DNA of 9,176 nt from an uncultured Bacteroidales bacterium (GTDB taxonomy: Bacteria; Bacteroidota; Bacteroidia; Bacteroidales; P3). The notes under the pieces were generated by a model, which saw only the letters and a list, made by a program, of their open reading frames with translations, was not told the origin of the DNA and made no database searches. Location of the stretch: positions 1 to 9,176 of the forward strand of contig CAMWQD010000038.1 of assembly GCA_947176325.1 (NCBI GenBank), read 5' to 3'. This document shows positions 1 through 5,976 of the stretch, piece after piece (positions within the stretch are counted from its first letter, which is position 1; every line of letters starts with the position of its first letter). The position numbers and the translations under genes are program-made.

Positions 1-1
1 T

Positions 2-1573
2 GTGCAGGCATGGGCGCAATGGAGGGAGGATTTTTCCTCCGATTTGCATTTTTGGCAAGGCGATACGGCTTGTTTCGCCTGCACGGAACGGGGTTTGGAA
101 AGCCGGGGGCCTGCCGAGGCTTCCGATATAGGGCTTAGGAGGGCCTTTTATAGGGATGGATTATCGGAAGATTCGGCTTTCTGCGTCGAATTCGCCCTCG
201 ATTTGGGCTTCGTGCCCTCGAGCACCAATACCCTGAGGCTCTATCTGGCGGCATCGGCGGACACGTCCGCGGATGCCGCCAGCGCCCTCTATCTGCATTT
301 GGGCGAGAAAGGGAGCGCGAATTATTGGCAGCTGTGGGAACGTACCCCCGACACCTTGCGGCAGTTGTGGCAGGGCAACACGCTGTTTTCGAAGCAGTCG
401 CAGATGAAGATGCGGGTGCGGGCGGTGTTCGACACCGGGGGCGTGTGGAGGCTTCTCCACGCGCCGGGGGTGTCGAACACCGCCCGCTGGGAACAAGACG
501 GCGAGGCCTTGCCGGGCGATGCTTTCGGGTGGGGGTGGAACGATAGGTTCCTGCCCACCTATGTGGGAATGCAGTGCGCGTATAAGACCGTGTCCCGCGC
601 CACGATGTACGGCTTTCCCTATGTGTATGCGGGGCGTGTGCCCGAGGAAGTTCCCGATGAGGAAGGTGGGGCGTGGCTTTCCGAAGCAGACTCCCTCGCG
701 GCGCTCATTCCCTCTTTCGGCGGGGTGGTGCTGAACGAAGTGATGTTCGACCCCGCCACGGGCGAGAGCCGTTATGTGGAGCTCTTCAACCGCACCGATA
801 CGTCTTTCTGCCTACGGAACTGGGCGTTGGGCATTCCGCAGGAGGAGGGGTGGAAATACTATAAGCTCACCGACGATACGGCGGTCTTGGAAGCGGGTGC
901 CTATATGGTTTGGGCGAAGGAGGCGCGGAAAGTGGCGCTTTCCTCCTCGGCCTGCCGCGAAAACATCTTCACGGCCAAGACTTTTCCCACTTTAGACAAC
1001 AAGGAAGGCTACCTGCGTTTGCTGTGGATGCCGCCCAAAGACGACACCCTGCACCGCGACACGGTGCCGATAGACGAAATCCTGTATAGCGAGCGCTCGC
1101 ATCATTGGCTGTTGAGCGACACCAAGGGCGTGGCCTTGGAACGCCTGAGGGCGGAAGTTTCGGGGCTTCTTCCCGAAAATTGGATGTCGGCGGCCGAGAC
1201 CTCGGGTTTCGCCACGCCGGGTTGCGAGAACTCGCATGCCTATCCCGCCACGCAGGAGGGGCAGGAAGATTATTTTGCGTTCACGCCGCCTTTGGTTACG
1301 CCGAACAACGACGGACAGAACGATTTTACGGTATTGACGTGGGATAACCGCCTCGACGGTTTCGTCTGTTCGATAGCGGTGTATGATGAAAGGGGCAGGA
1401 AGATGCGTCAGCTCTGCAACAAGATGTTGTTGGGAACGGGCGGGAGCCTGCGCTACGATGCGGTGGACGACAGCGGGCGTGTGCTGCGGGCGGGGATATA
1501 TGCGGTCTTGGTGGAACTGCTCCGTCCCGACGGCAAAATCAAGCGTCTGCGATATGTGCTGGCGGTGGGATAA
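2..1573 (+). CDS. Lamin-tail-domain surface protein with FlgD-like C-terminal domain (5' end cut by window)
   Basis: An open frame runs from the window edge to TAA at 1571-1573 (523 residues visible). The first residues, (V)QAWAQ, look like the end of a signal peptide with an AWA|Q cleavage site, so only about 15-25 residues are probably missing and the GTG at position 2 is unlikely to be the true start. Three regions follow. Residues about 6-215 begin 'REDFSS..FWQGD' and form a beta-rich, lectin-like N-terminal region often found before LTDs in Bacteroidetes. Residues about 240-410 form a lamin-tail domain ('LNEVMFDP...YVELFNRT', ending 'ATPGCENS'). Residues about 425-523 form an Ig-like FlgD/gliding-motility C-terminal domain ('TPNNDGQNDF', 'IAVYDERGRKMR', 'AGIYAVLVEL'). 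Such proteins are exported and probably cell-surface or outer-membrane associated; type IX secretion is possible but not shown. Molecular function is unknown. An in-frame inverted repeat spans residues about 139-162. Domain calls are fairly secure; the role is not. Confidence 0.85.
   Translation: MQAWAQWREDFSSDLHFWQGDTACFACTERGLESRGPAEASDIGLRRAFYRDGLSEDSAFCVEFALDLGFVPSSTNTLRLYLAASADTSADAASALYLHLGEKGSANYWQLWERTPDTLRQLWQGNTLFSKQSQMKMRVRAVFDTGGVWRLLHAPGVSNTARWEQDGEALPGDAFGWGWNDRFLPTYVGMQCAYKTVSRATMYGFPYVYAGRVPEEVPDEEGGAWLSEADSLAALIPSFGGVVLNEVMFDPATGESRYVELFNRTDTSFCLRNWALGIPQEEGWKYYKLTDDTAVLEAGAYMVWAKEARKVALSSSACRENIFTAKTFPTLDNKEGYLRLLWMPPKDDTLHRDTVPIDEILYSERSHHWLLSDTKGVALERLRAEVSGLLPENWMSAAETSGFATPGCENSHAYPATQEGQEDYFAFTPPLVTPNNDGQNDFTVLTWDNRLDGFVCSIAVYDERGRKMRQLCNKMLLGTGGSLRYDAVDDSGRVLRAGIYAVLVELLRPDGKIKRLRYVLAVG
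418..487. repeat. In-frame long inverted repeat (33-bp arms, 4-nt loop)
   Basis: Positions 418-450 pair with 455-487 around the loop GCTT. The outer 19 bp are perfect (GCGGGCGGTGTTCGACACC against its reverse complement at 469-487). Then come three mismatches (437-439 opposite 466-468) and a further 11 positions that pair apart from one G-T wobble. The whole structure is coding and in frame in the lamin-tail-domain gene, so both strands read nearly the same peptide start and end (AVFDT... and ...VSNTAR). There is no T-run, so it is not a standard terminator. It is best explained as a quasi-palindrome perfected by template switching; this is inference. Confidence 0.9.
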
Positions 1574-2821
1574 TCAGACGGGATCCACGCGGTAGAGTTT
1601 GTCGCCGCGGTGCACTTCGCTTTGGGTCTTGAGCGAACAATACGTGCCCTGCACGCTCTCGCCCACGGGAACATCGTCCATGCGGATTTCCTTCACCGTG
1701 TCTTCGTAAACGCCGGTGGTCTGTCCTATAATCACATATTTGTCGCCGGGTTTGATATTGGCCGCCTCCACTTTGAGTTCGGCCACCGAAACACGGTCGA
1801 AAAAGTTGGTTATCTTTCCGATATAGGTTTTGCGCGTGGTGGCGCTCGAACCGTATTTGGGCGCCCATTCTCCCATTTTCTGTCCCAGATAGTAGCCGCC
1901 CCAAAAGCCTCGGTTGTAGACGGTTTCCAGTTCCTTGTTCCAGCGCTCGATATGGGCGCGGTCGTAATTCCCTGTCCGCCATGCCTCCACCGCCTCCCGA
2001 TATACCCCCGTTACGGTCTTTACATAATCGGCCGTGCGACCGCGCCCCTCGATTTTCAGCACACTCACTCCCGCGTTGAGGATCTTATCCAAAAAGTCTA
2101 TGGTATTGAGGTCTTTGGGCGAGAGCAGATAGGCGTTGTCCACCTCGATTTCCACGTCTTTTTCGCCGTCGGTCTGCGAGAGTTTGTAGGGACGGCGGCA
2201 GAGTTGCAGGCACGAACCCCGGTTGGCCGACGAATTGTAGTAGTCCAGGCTCAGGTAGCATTTGCCGGAAACGGCCATGCACAAGGCGCCGTGCACGAAA
2301 ATCTCGATGCGCACTTTCTCTCCCGACGGGCCGCAGATGTTCTGTTCGTTTATCTGACGGATGATTTCCGCCACTTGCGCGAGGCTCAATTCGCGCGCCA
2401 GCACCATCACATCGGCAAATTGGGCGTAGAATTTCACCGCCTCTATGTTGGTGATGTTGCATTGGGTGGAGATATGCACGTGGAGGCCTATGCTGCGGGC
2501 GTATCCGATAACCGACCAGTCGGAGGAGATAACCGCGGATACGCCCGCTTTCTTCGCCTCCTCCAACACTTGGCGGCTCTGTTCTATTTCTTCATCGTAA
2601 ATCACCGTGTTGAGCGTGAGGTAGGTTTTGATGTGGTGCTCGCGGCAGATACGGCAGATTTCCTCCAAGTCTTCCACCTGAAAGTTCAGGGCCGCCCGCG
2701 CCCGCATATTGAGTTTGCCCACGCCGAAATACACCGCGCCCGCACCGGCCTGCACAGCCGCCTGCAAAGCGGGAAAGGAGCCCACCGGCGCCATAATCTC
2801 GATAGTTCTGTCTTCGCTCAC
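1574..2821 (-). CDS. U32-family protein, TrhP/YegQ-like (probable tRNA uridine hydroxylation protein)
   Basis: A 415-residue protein starting at GTG (2821) and ending TGA (1574-1576). The start is chosen because the conserved N-terminus 'IEIMAPVGS..AL.AAV.AGA.AVYFG' needs the residues before the internal ATG at codon 10. The U32 signature is clear at about 173-191: 'EIFVHGALCMAVSGKCYLS'. Four cysteines (C181, C188, C204, C208) sit where U32 proteins carry the cysteines proposed to bind an iron-sulfur cluster. 'SPKDLNTIDFL' and 'KIEGRGRTADYV' follow, then a C-terminal beta-barrel-like region from about residue 331. The family was named as peptidases. The best-studied members of this length (TrhP/YegQ) instead support prephenate-dependent 5-hydroxyuridine formation at tRNA position 34. 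Assignment to that subgroup rather than another U32 group is inference from length and motifs. The stop abuts that of the convergent gene, and the promoter region is shared with the divergent xerC. Confidence 0.88.
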   Translation of the reverse strand: MSEDRTIEIMAPVGSFPALQAAVQAGAGAVYFGVGKLNMRARAALNFQVEDLEEICRICREHHIKTYLTLNTVIYDEEIEQSRQVLEEAKKAGVSAVISSDWSVIGYARSIGLHVHISTQCNITNIEAVKFYAQFADVMVLARELSLAQVAEIIRQINEQNICGPSGEKVRIEIFVHGALCMAVSGKCYLSLDYYNSSANRGSCLQLCRRPYKLSQTDGEKDVEIEVDNAYLLSPKDLNTIDFLDKILNAGVSVLKIEGRGRTADYVKTVTGVYREAVEAWRTGNYDRAHIERWNKELETVYNRGFWGGYYLGQKMGEWAPKYGSSATTRKTYIGKITNFFDRVSVAELKVEAANIKPGDKYVIIGQTTGVYEDTVKEIRMDDVPVGESVQGTYCSLKTQSEVHRGDKLYRVDPV

Positions 2822-2841
2822 GTTGCTATTTTTTTACGATA

Positions 2842-2849
2842 CAAATGTA
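2842..2849 (-). promoter_or_regulatory. Bacteroidetes-type -7 element for the U32 gene
   Basis: Read on the minus strand, positions 2849 to 2842 are TACATTTG, an exact match to the Bacteroidetes TAnnTTTG box. It ends 20 bp before the GTG start at 2821, implying a very short leader. I see no good TTTG -33 box at the usual spacing, so the call rests on the -7 match and its position. Confidence 0.55.
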
Positions 2850-2876
2850 AGGCGAAAATTGGTTTGAAAAAGTTAC

Positions 2877-2884
2877 TATTTTTG
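2877..2884 (+). promoter_or_regulatory. Bacteroidetes-type -7 element for xerC
   Basis: Positions 2877-2884 are TATTTTTG, an exact TAnnTTTG match ending 24 bp before the xerC ATG at 2909. A TTTG lies at 2863-2866, but it is only 10 bp upstream and too close to serve as the usual -33 box. The divergent -7 box of the U32 gene lies about 28 bp away, so the two promoters are nearly back to back. Confidence 0.5.
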
Positions 2885-2908
2885 TGATAGACCGTTAGAC
2901 TGGGTTTT

Positions 2909-3799
2909 ATGGATTTTAAAGAGCAGTTCATCAACTATATCAAGGCCGAAAAGCGTTATTCGCCCTGCACGCTCAAAGCCTATCTGTCCGATTTGGAGGA
3001 GTTTGAGCGCTTTCTCCACGACACCTACGACTGCGGTCTGTTGGAAGCCACCACTTTGTATGTGCGTGCCTATGTGGTGCATCTGGGTGAGTTGAAGTTT
3101 GCGGGAAGCAGCATCCACCGCAAGATTTCCTCGCTCAAGACCTTTTATAAATACGCCCTCAAGAACGAGAAGGTGGCCGCCAATCCCGCCCTGCGGGTGC
3201 CTCTGCCCAAAATCGGCAAACGCTTGCCGGTGTTTGTGGAGGAGAGCGGCATGGAGAACATCGAGCGGCGCGAGGTGGACGGGGATGATTTCACCGCCTA
3301 CCGCAACTATCTGATTGTGGAAATGTTTTATGGAACGGGGGTGCGTCTGGCGGAGTTGATAGGCATGGAAGACGCCAAGGTGGATACGGCTTCGCGGCGT
3401 GTGAAAGTGTTGGGAAAGCGTAATAAGGAGCGGATTATTCCTTTGTCGGAACAGTTGGTGCCCGAAATCGAGCATTACAGGGAGTTGCGGCAACGTCTGC
3501 CCGCTTGGGGGGATTCATCCCCGGCGGCCTTTTTCGTAACCGAAAAAGGCCGCCCCATGCCGCGTTCCACGGTCTATAAGATTGTGAAAGAGTGTCTGCA
3601 CCTCTATACGCACCTCTCCAAATGCAGTCCTCACGTGTTGCGTCACACCTTCGCCACCCATCTGCTCAACCACGGTGCCGACCTGAATGCCGTGAAGGAG
3701 CTTTTGGGGCATGCTTCCCTTGCCTCCACGCAAATCTATACGCACAACACCATCGAGAAGCTCAAGAAATCCTATAAAGACGCGCATCCCCGCGCCTGA
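2909..3799 (+). CDS. xerC: Tyrosine recombinase, XerC/XerD type
   Basis: A complete 296-residue protein, the usual length for XerC/XerD. The N-terminal SAM-like core-binding domain (about 1-105) begins 'FKEQFINYIKAEKRYSPCTLKAYLSDL'. The catalytic domain carries all expected residues: R146 (GTGVRLAELIG), K170 (LGKRNKER), H242 and R245 (SPHVLRHTFATHLL), H268 (LLGHASLAST) and nucleophile Y277 (QIYTH). Xer enzymes resolve chromosome dimers at dif with FtsK. Size, intact motifs and a setting among housekeeping genes fit a chromosomal Xer enzyme better than an integron or transposon integrase; no attachment site or mobile-element gene is nearby. Whether it is XerC or XerD cannot be settled without an alignment, so the symbol is provisional. 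ATG at 2909 follows a -7 element. The gene contains a perfect 14-bp-arm hairpin (3523-3554), and its stop lies 3 bp from that of the convergent rsmD. Confidence 0.9.
   Translation: MDFKEQFINYIKAEKRYSPCTLKAYLSDLEEFERFLHDTYDCGLLEATTLYVRAYVVHLGELKFAGSSIHRKISSLKTFYKYALKNEKVAANPALRVPLPKIGKRLPVFVEESGMENIERREVDGDDFTAYRNYLIVEMFYGTGVRLAELIGMEDAKVDTASRRVKVLGKRNKERIIPLSEQLVPEIEHYRELRQRLPAWGDSSPAAFFVTEKGRPMPRSTVYKIVKECLHLYTHLSKCSPHVLRHTFATHLLNHGADLNAVKELLGHASLASTQIYTHNTIEKLKKSYKDAHPRA
3523..3554. repeat. Perfect inverted repeat inside xerC (14-bp arms, 4-nt loop)
   Basis: GGCGGCCTTTTTCG at 3523-3536 is exactly complementary to CGAAAAAGGCCGCC at 3541-3554, around the loop TAAC. A smaller GGGG...CCCC stem (3509-3512 with 3519-3522) sits immediately upstream. 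Both fall in the stretch coding 'WGDSSPAAFFVTEKGRP' between catalytic K170 and H242. The reading frame stays open and the FFVTEKGRP peptide is usual for Xer proteins. No T-tract follows the stem, so a standard intrinsic terminator is not supported. Confidence 0.9.
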
Positions 3800-3802
3800 G
3801 GA

Positions 3803-4342
3803 TTACAACGTTTTCTTGAAGAAACTGAAATGCACTTTTCCGTAGCGGCGTTCTTCGATGCAGCGAGGGTCTTGCCGAAAATCGTAGGCCGCCGAATGTT
3901 CGAGGATAAAGATGCCCTCCGGCTCCAGACAGTCGGCACCCAGCACCAAGCAGGGCAGGGAAGCGATGTCGGGCAGCTGATAGGGAGGGTCGGCGAAAAT
4001 CATATTGTATTGAAAACGGCAACGTTTCAGATAGTCGAAAGCGTCCTGCCTGAAAACCTGTAGGTTTTCCACCCCGAATTTTGCGGCGGTTTCCCCGATA
4101 AAGCGGGTGCATCCGCTGTGATTGTCTACGGCATGCACGAGCTCAACGCCCCGCGACACGAATTCGAGCGAGATGCCGCCTATGCCGGCGAACAGATCCA
4201 ACACCCGAAGTTCGTCCCATTCCACATGATTGTTGAGAATGTTGAAAAGACTCTCCTTGGCCGCATCGGTAGTGGGGCGCGTGGGCAGATTGTCGGGGGC
4301 CTGAAACCTCCGTCCCTTTAGTTCACCGCTTACAATACGCAT
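3803..4342 (-). CDS. rsmD: 16S rRNA (guanine-N2)-methyltransferase, RsmD family
   Basis: A complete 179-residue protein, typical for RsmD. It opens with the family hallmark 'MRIVSGELKGRRF' followed by 'RPTTDAAKESLFNIL'. The SAM-binding motif I is 'DLFAGIGGISLEFVSRG' (49-65). The acidic loop is 'AVDNHSGC' (71-78) and the catalytic motif is 'FADPPY' (116-121), where DPPY is the N6/N2-methyltransferase signature. RsmD methylates G966 of 16S rRNA (E. coli numbering) during 30S assembly in the cytoplasm. The gene starts 12 bp after the DUF3822 stop on the same strand, so it is probably the last gene of a three-gene unit. It converges on xerC with only 3 bp between stop codons. The start ATG is fixed by the conserved N-terminus. 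Confidence 0.93.
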   Translation of the reverse strand: MRIVSGELKGRRFQAPDNLPTRPTTDAAKESLFNILNNHVEWDELRVLDLFAGIGGISLEFVSRGVELVHAVDNHSGCTRFIGETAAKFGVENLQVFRQDAFDYLKRCRFQYNMIFADPPYQLPDIASLPCLVLGADCLEPEGIFILEHSAAYDFRQDPRCIEERRYGKVHFSFFKKTL

Positions 4343-4354
4343 TCCTGTAAGACT

Positions 4355-5209
4355 TTACAGACAACAAAAATATCGGTCGTAGGGCATTTTTTGCGGAAAA
4401 CGCGCCTCGTTGGGAGCGGGCAGATAGGTGGCGTTATACACCTGCCGTTCCAATTTCGACAGCAAATGGTCTTGTTCGGCGGTACCGCACAGATAGAGCG
4501 CCACCGAGCCCATGTCCAATTTCAGTTTGTTGAGCGCGTAGAGAAAATAATACAGCAGATTGTCGAAATCGGGGTAGGGGAAAGTGTTGATGAACAACAG
4601 GCCTCCGTCGTTCACCACCACCAAGTCGAATTCGCTTGCGCGGGTGTGGAGCACCACATGCAGGGGAAAGCGCTTGAACGTGCGCCGCAGACGGAACGCC
4701 TCGTTTATCAAGTAGTTGTATATGCTGCAAAAGCCTATGGAATTGCTTTCCCGCCAATAAATGGTCTGTGCGGCCTTGAGATATTGGGCGTTGAAAGCCG
4801 AGAGTATATACGAAACGGTGTTTTCCTCGCTTTCCAACGTAAGGCATTCGCGTCCGTTGAGTTGGAAAAGGGCTTCGAGATAGCCTTTGCCGTGTTCGGC
4901 TTCGTAGAGTTTCTGCGGCACAAGGGTGGATTTAGACTCCTGTACGCTGAAAATACGTTGCCCGTAGTGAAAAGAGGGATCCAACAGCTTTTCTTCCCGC
5001 AACAACTCCTCCACCTTTTCGGAAAAAGTGCGGTCGGAGGGACGGAATTCGTAGTTGGCGAGCGCCAGAGGGGTGCGGTCGCTGGCGCGGCAGACCCCGA
5101 AACGGACTCCGAACTGTTGCAGGTTCACGCAAATCCGCAATTCGGAATCCTCGAAATTGGAGATATTGGGGTTGATAACGCGCTCGGCGCAACGAATGTC
5201 CTGCCTCAT
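4355..5209 (-). CDS. DUF3822 family protein, function unknown
   Basis: A 284-residue soluble protein with no signal peptide or membrane segment. I assign it to DUF3822 from overall pattern and from its position directly before rsmD, a pairing common in Bacteroidetes. Recognisable stretches are an N-terminal strand pair 'ELRICVNLQQFGVRFGV' (23-39), 'ESKSTLVPQKLYE' (91-103), and a C-terminal block 'LLFINTFPYPDFDNLLYYF' (204-222) followed by 'VALYLCGTAEQ' (236-246). The alternating strands and paired subdomains are reminiscent of an actin-like (ASKHA) fold, but no nucleotide-binding motif is clear enough to claim activity; this is inference. The gene starts 11 bp after the stop of the upstream membrane protein and ends 12 bp before rsmD, so cotranscription is likely. 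A role linked to ribosome maturation would follow only from context. Confidence 0.82.
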   Translation of the reverse strand: MRQDIRCAERVINPNISNFEDSELRICVNLQQFGVRFGVCRASDRTPLALANYEFRPSDRTFSEKVEELLREEKLLDPSFHYGQRIFSVQESKSTLVPQKLYEAEHGKGYLEALFQLNGRECLTLESEENTVSYILSAFNAQYLKAAQTIYWRESNSIGFCSIYNYLINEAFRLRRTFKRFPLHVVLHTRASEFDLVVVNDGGLLFINTFPYPDFDNLLYYFLYALNKLKLDMGSVALYLCGTAEQDHLLSKLERQVYNATYLPAPNEARFPQKMPYDRYFCCL

Positions 5210-5220
5210 CTTCGCGAGGA

Positions 5221-5856
5221 TTATTCCCAGTTACCCTCGGTAATGGCTTCGGGCATGCTGCCCACCTTGATGCCGGGGTAGCGGTTGTATTTCTCGGCGG
5301 CGGCGATTTCGTTCACCACCAAGCGGTCGTCCATATTCTCAAGCAAATCCTCGAAAGGCACACGGGCTTCGAACACAGGCACCTGATAGCCGCTCTTGGT
5401 GATGAAACCGGCTTCCATGCTAATGGTCTTGCCGCTCTTGTTGAAAGGCACCTTGAACAGTTTGTCGAGGAAAGCGGCCTTGTCGGTTTCTTCCGGGAAA
5501 AGAATGGCGAAAGCGTTGTCGGTGAAGGTTTCACGGCTCACGATACCCAATTTCACCGCTTCTTCTTCGGTGAGGGAGTCGGGCACGGTACCGATCATCT
5601 TCACATAAGGAATCTCGCCGTTCTGCAGGAACAGGATGAGGCTGTCGGGCGTGGAGATATAGGAGTTAAAGGCTTTCTTATAGGCTTGTTGAACGGTGCG
5701 GATGTTCTTCATCTTCTCCACCAGACGTTCCGTGCGGATAGCTTTTTCCTGCTGGAACTTAACCGGTTGCATGATGCTGCGGTAGATGAGGATGGCCAAT
5801 ACAACGGCCACGACAATCAAAGCGACTTGGATGCCTAATTTTACGCTACGTTTCAT
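5221..5856 (-). CDS. Conserved membrane-anchored protein of unknown function
   Basis: A 211-residue protein read from ATG at 5854-5856. The frame stays open further upstream to 5958, but that extension is cysteine- and aromatic-rich, crosses the -7 element and is not protein-like, so the 'MKRSVKLGIQ' start is preferred. A single N-terminal transmembrane helix (about 8-25, 'IQVALIVVAVVLAILIY') with positive residues before it predicts a membrane anchor with the rest outside the cytoplasm. After it come a charged helix with 'MKNIRTVQQAYKKAFNSY' (49-66), then 'PDSLILFL' and 'IGTVPDSLTEEEAVKLGI' (88-105). The anchor plus 'IRTVQQAYK' helix loosely recalls pseudopilins, but there is no prepilin peptidase site. 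I recognise similar proteins in other Bacteroidales, without a known function. It is the first gene of the unit with DUF3822 and rsmD. Confidence 0.75.
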   Translation of the reverse strand: MKRSVKLGIQVALIVVAVVLAILIYRSIMQPVKFQQEKAIRTERLVEKMKNIRTVQQAYKKAFNSYISTPDSLILFLQNGEIPYVKMIGTVPDSLTEEEAVKLGIVSRETFTDNAFAILFPEETDKAAFLDKLFKVPFNKSGKTISMEAGFITKSGYQVPVFEARVPFEDLLENMDDRLVVNEIAAAEKYNRYPGIKVGSMPEAITEGNWE

Positions 5857-5870
5857 TATACTCTCTTTTT

Positions 5871-5904
5871 TTTGTGCTGTAAACAATTTGTGCTGTACAC
5901 AGCA
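5871..5904. repeat. Tandem 11-bp direct repeat with overlapping palindrome in the leader of the membrane-protein gene
   Basis: TTTGTGCTGTA occurs at 5871-5881 and again at 5887-5897, a 16-bp period. The second copy runs into the palindrome TGCTGTACACAGCA (5891-5904). On the minus strand this is a TACAGCACAAA motif repeated twice between the -7 element (5921-5928) and the start codon at 5856. It could be an operator or an RNA hairpin in the 5' leader; neither is proven. Confidence 0.6.
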
Positions 5905-5920
5905 ACGATTTTCAGCGACG

Positions 5921-5928
5921 CAAATGTA
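5921..5928 (-). promoter_or_regulatory. Bacteroidetes-type -7 element for the membrane protein–DUF3822–rsmD unit
   Basis: Minus-strand positions 5928 to 5921 read TACATTTG, identical to the box before the U32 gene. It lies 64 bp before the ATG at 5856, a longer leader than at the other promoters in the window, and the intervening DNA holds the repeats at 5871-5904. No clear -33 box is visible. Confidence 0.5.
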
Positions 5929-5941
5929 GAAAAAAATAATG

Positions 5942-5949
5942 TAAGTTCG
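5942..5949 (+). promoter_or_regulatory. Possible imperfect -7 element for the flavin reductase gene
   Basis: TAAGTTCG at 5942-5949 matches TAnnTTTG with one mismatch (C for T) and ends 27 bp before the ATG at 5977, a similar placement to the other -7 boxes. No -33 box is visible. This is a weak call. Confidence 0.3.
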
Positions 5950-5976
5950 CGCTCGCATAATCCTAATATCCGTATT

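Noticed and set aside
418..487. The foldback as an invertible promoter, shufflon or transposon terminal repeat
   Set aside because: Only 4 nt separate the arms, so there is no segment to invert or transpose, and no transposase is present.
1610..2887. A 425-codon open frame on the plus strand opposite the U32 gene
   Set aside because: It is the antisense shadow of a GC-rich gene with clear U32 motifs. Its translation is rich in H, R and F and shows no recognisable domain.
2909..3799. The tyrosine recombinase as part of a mobile element or integron
   Set aside because: It has Xer length and motifs. No attachment-site repeats, cassettes or mobile-element genes are nearby.
5062..5088. GCGCCAG...CTGGCGC inverted repeat in the DUF3822 gene
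   Set aside because: Its 7-bp arms around a 13-nt loop are within what chance gives in a GC-rich coding region.
4391..5281. A 296-codon plus-strand open frame opposite the DUF3822 gene
   Set aside because: It is an antisense shadow. The minus strand fits a known family and a consistent operon, and no promoter box precedes this frame.
5857..5958. N-terminal extension of the membrane protein to an upstream ATG at 5958
   Set aside because: It would read through the -7 element and repeats, has an unlikely composition, and would bury the transmembrane anchor. The ATG at 5856 gives a standard membrane-anchor N-terminus.
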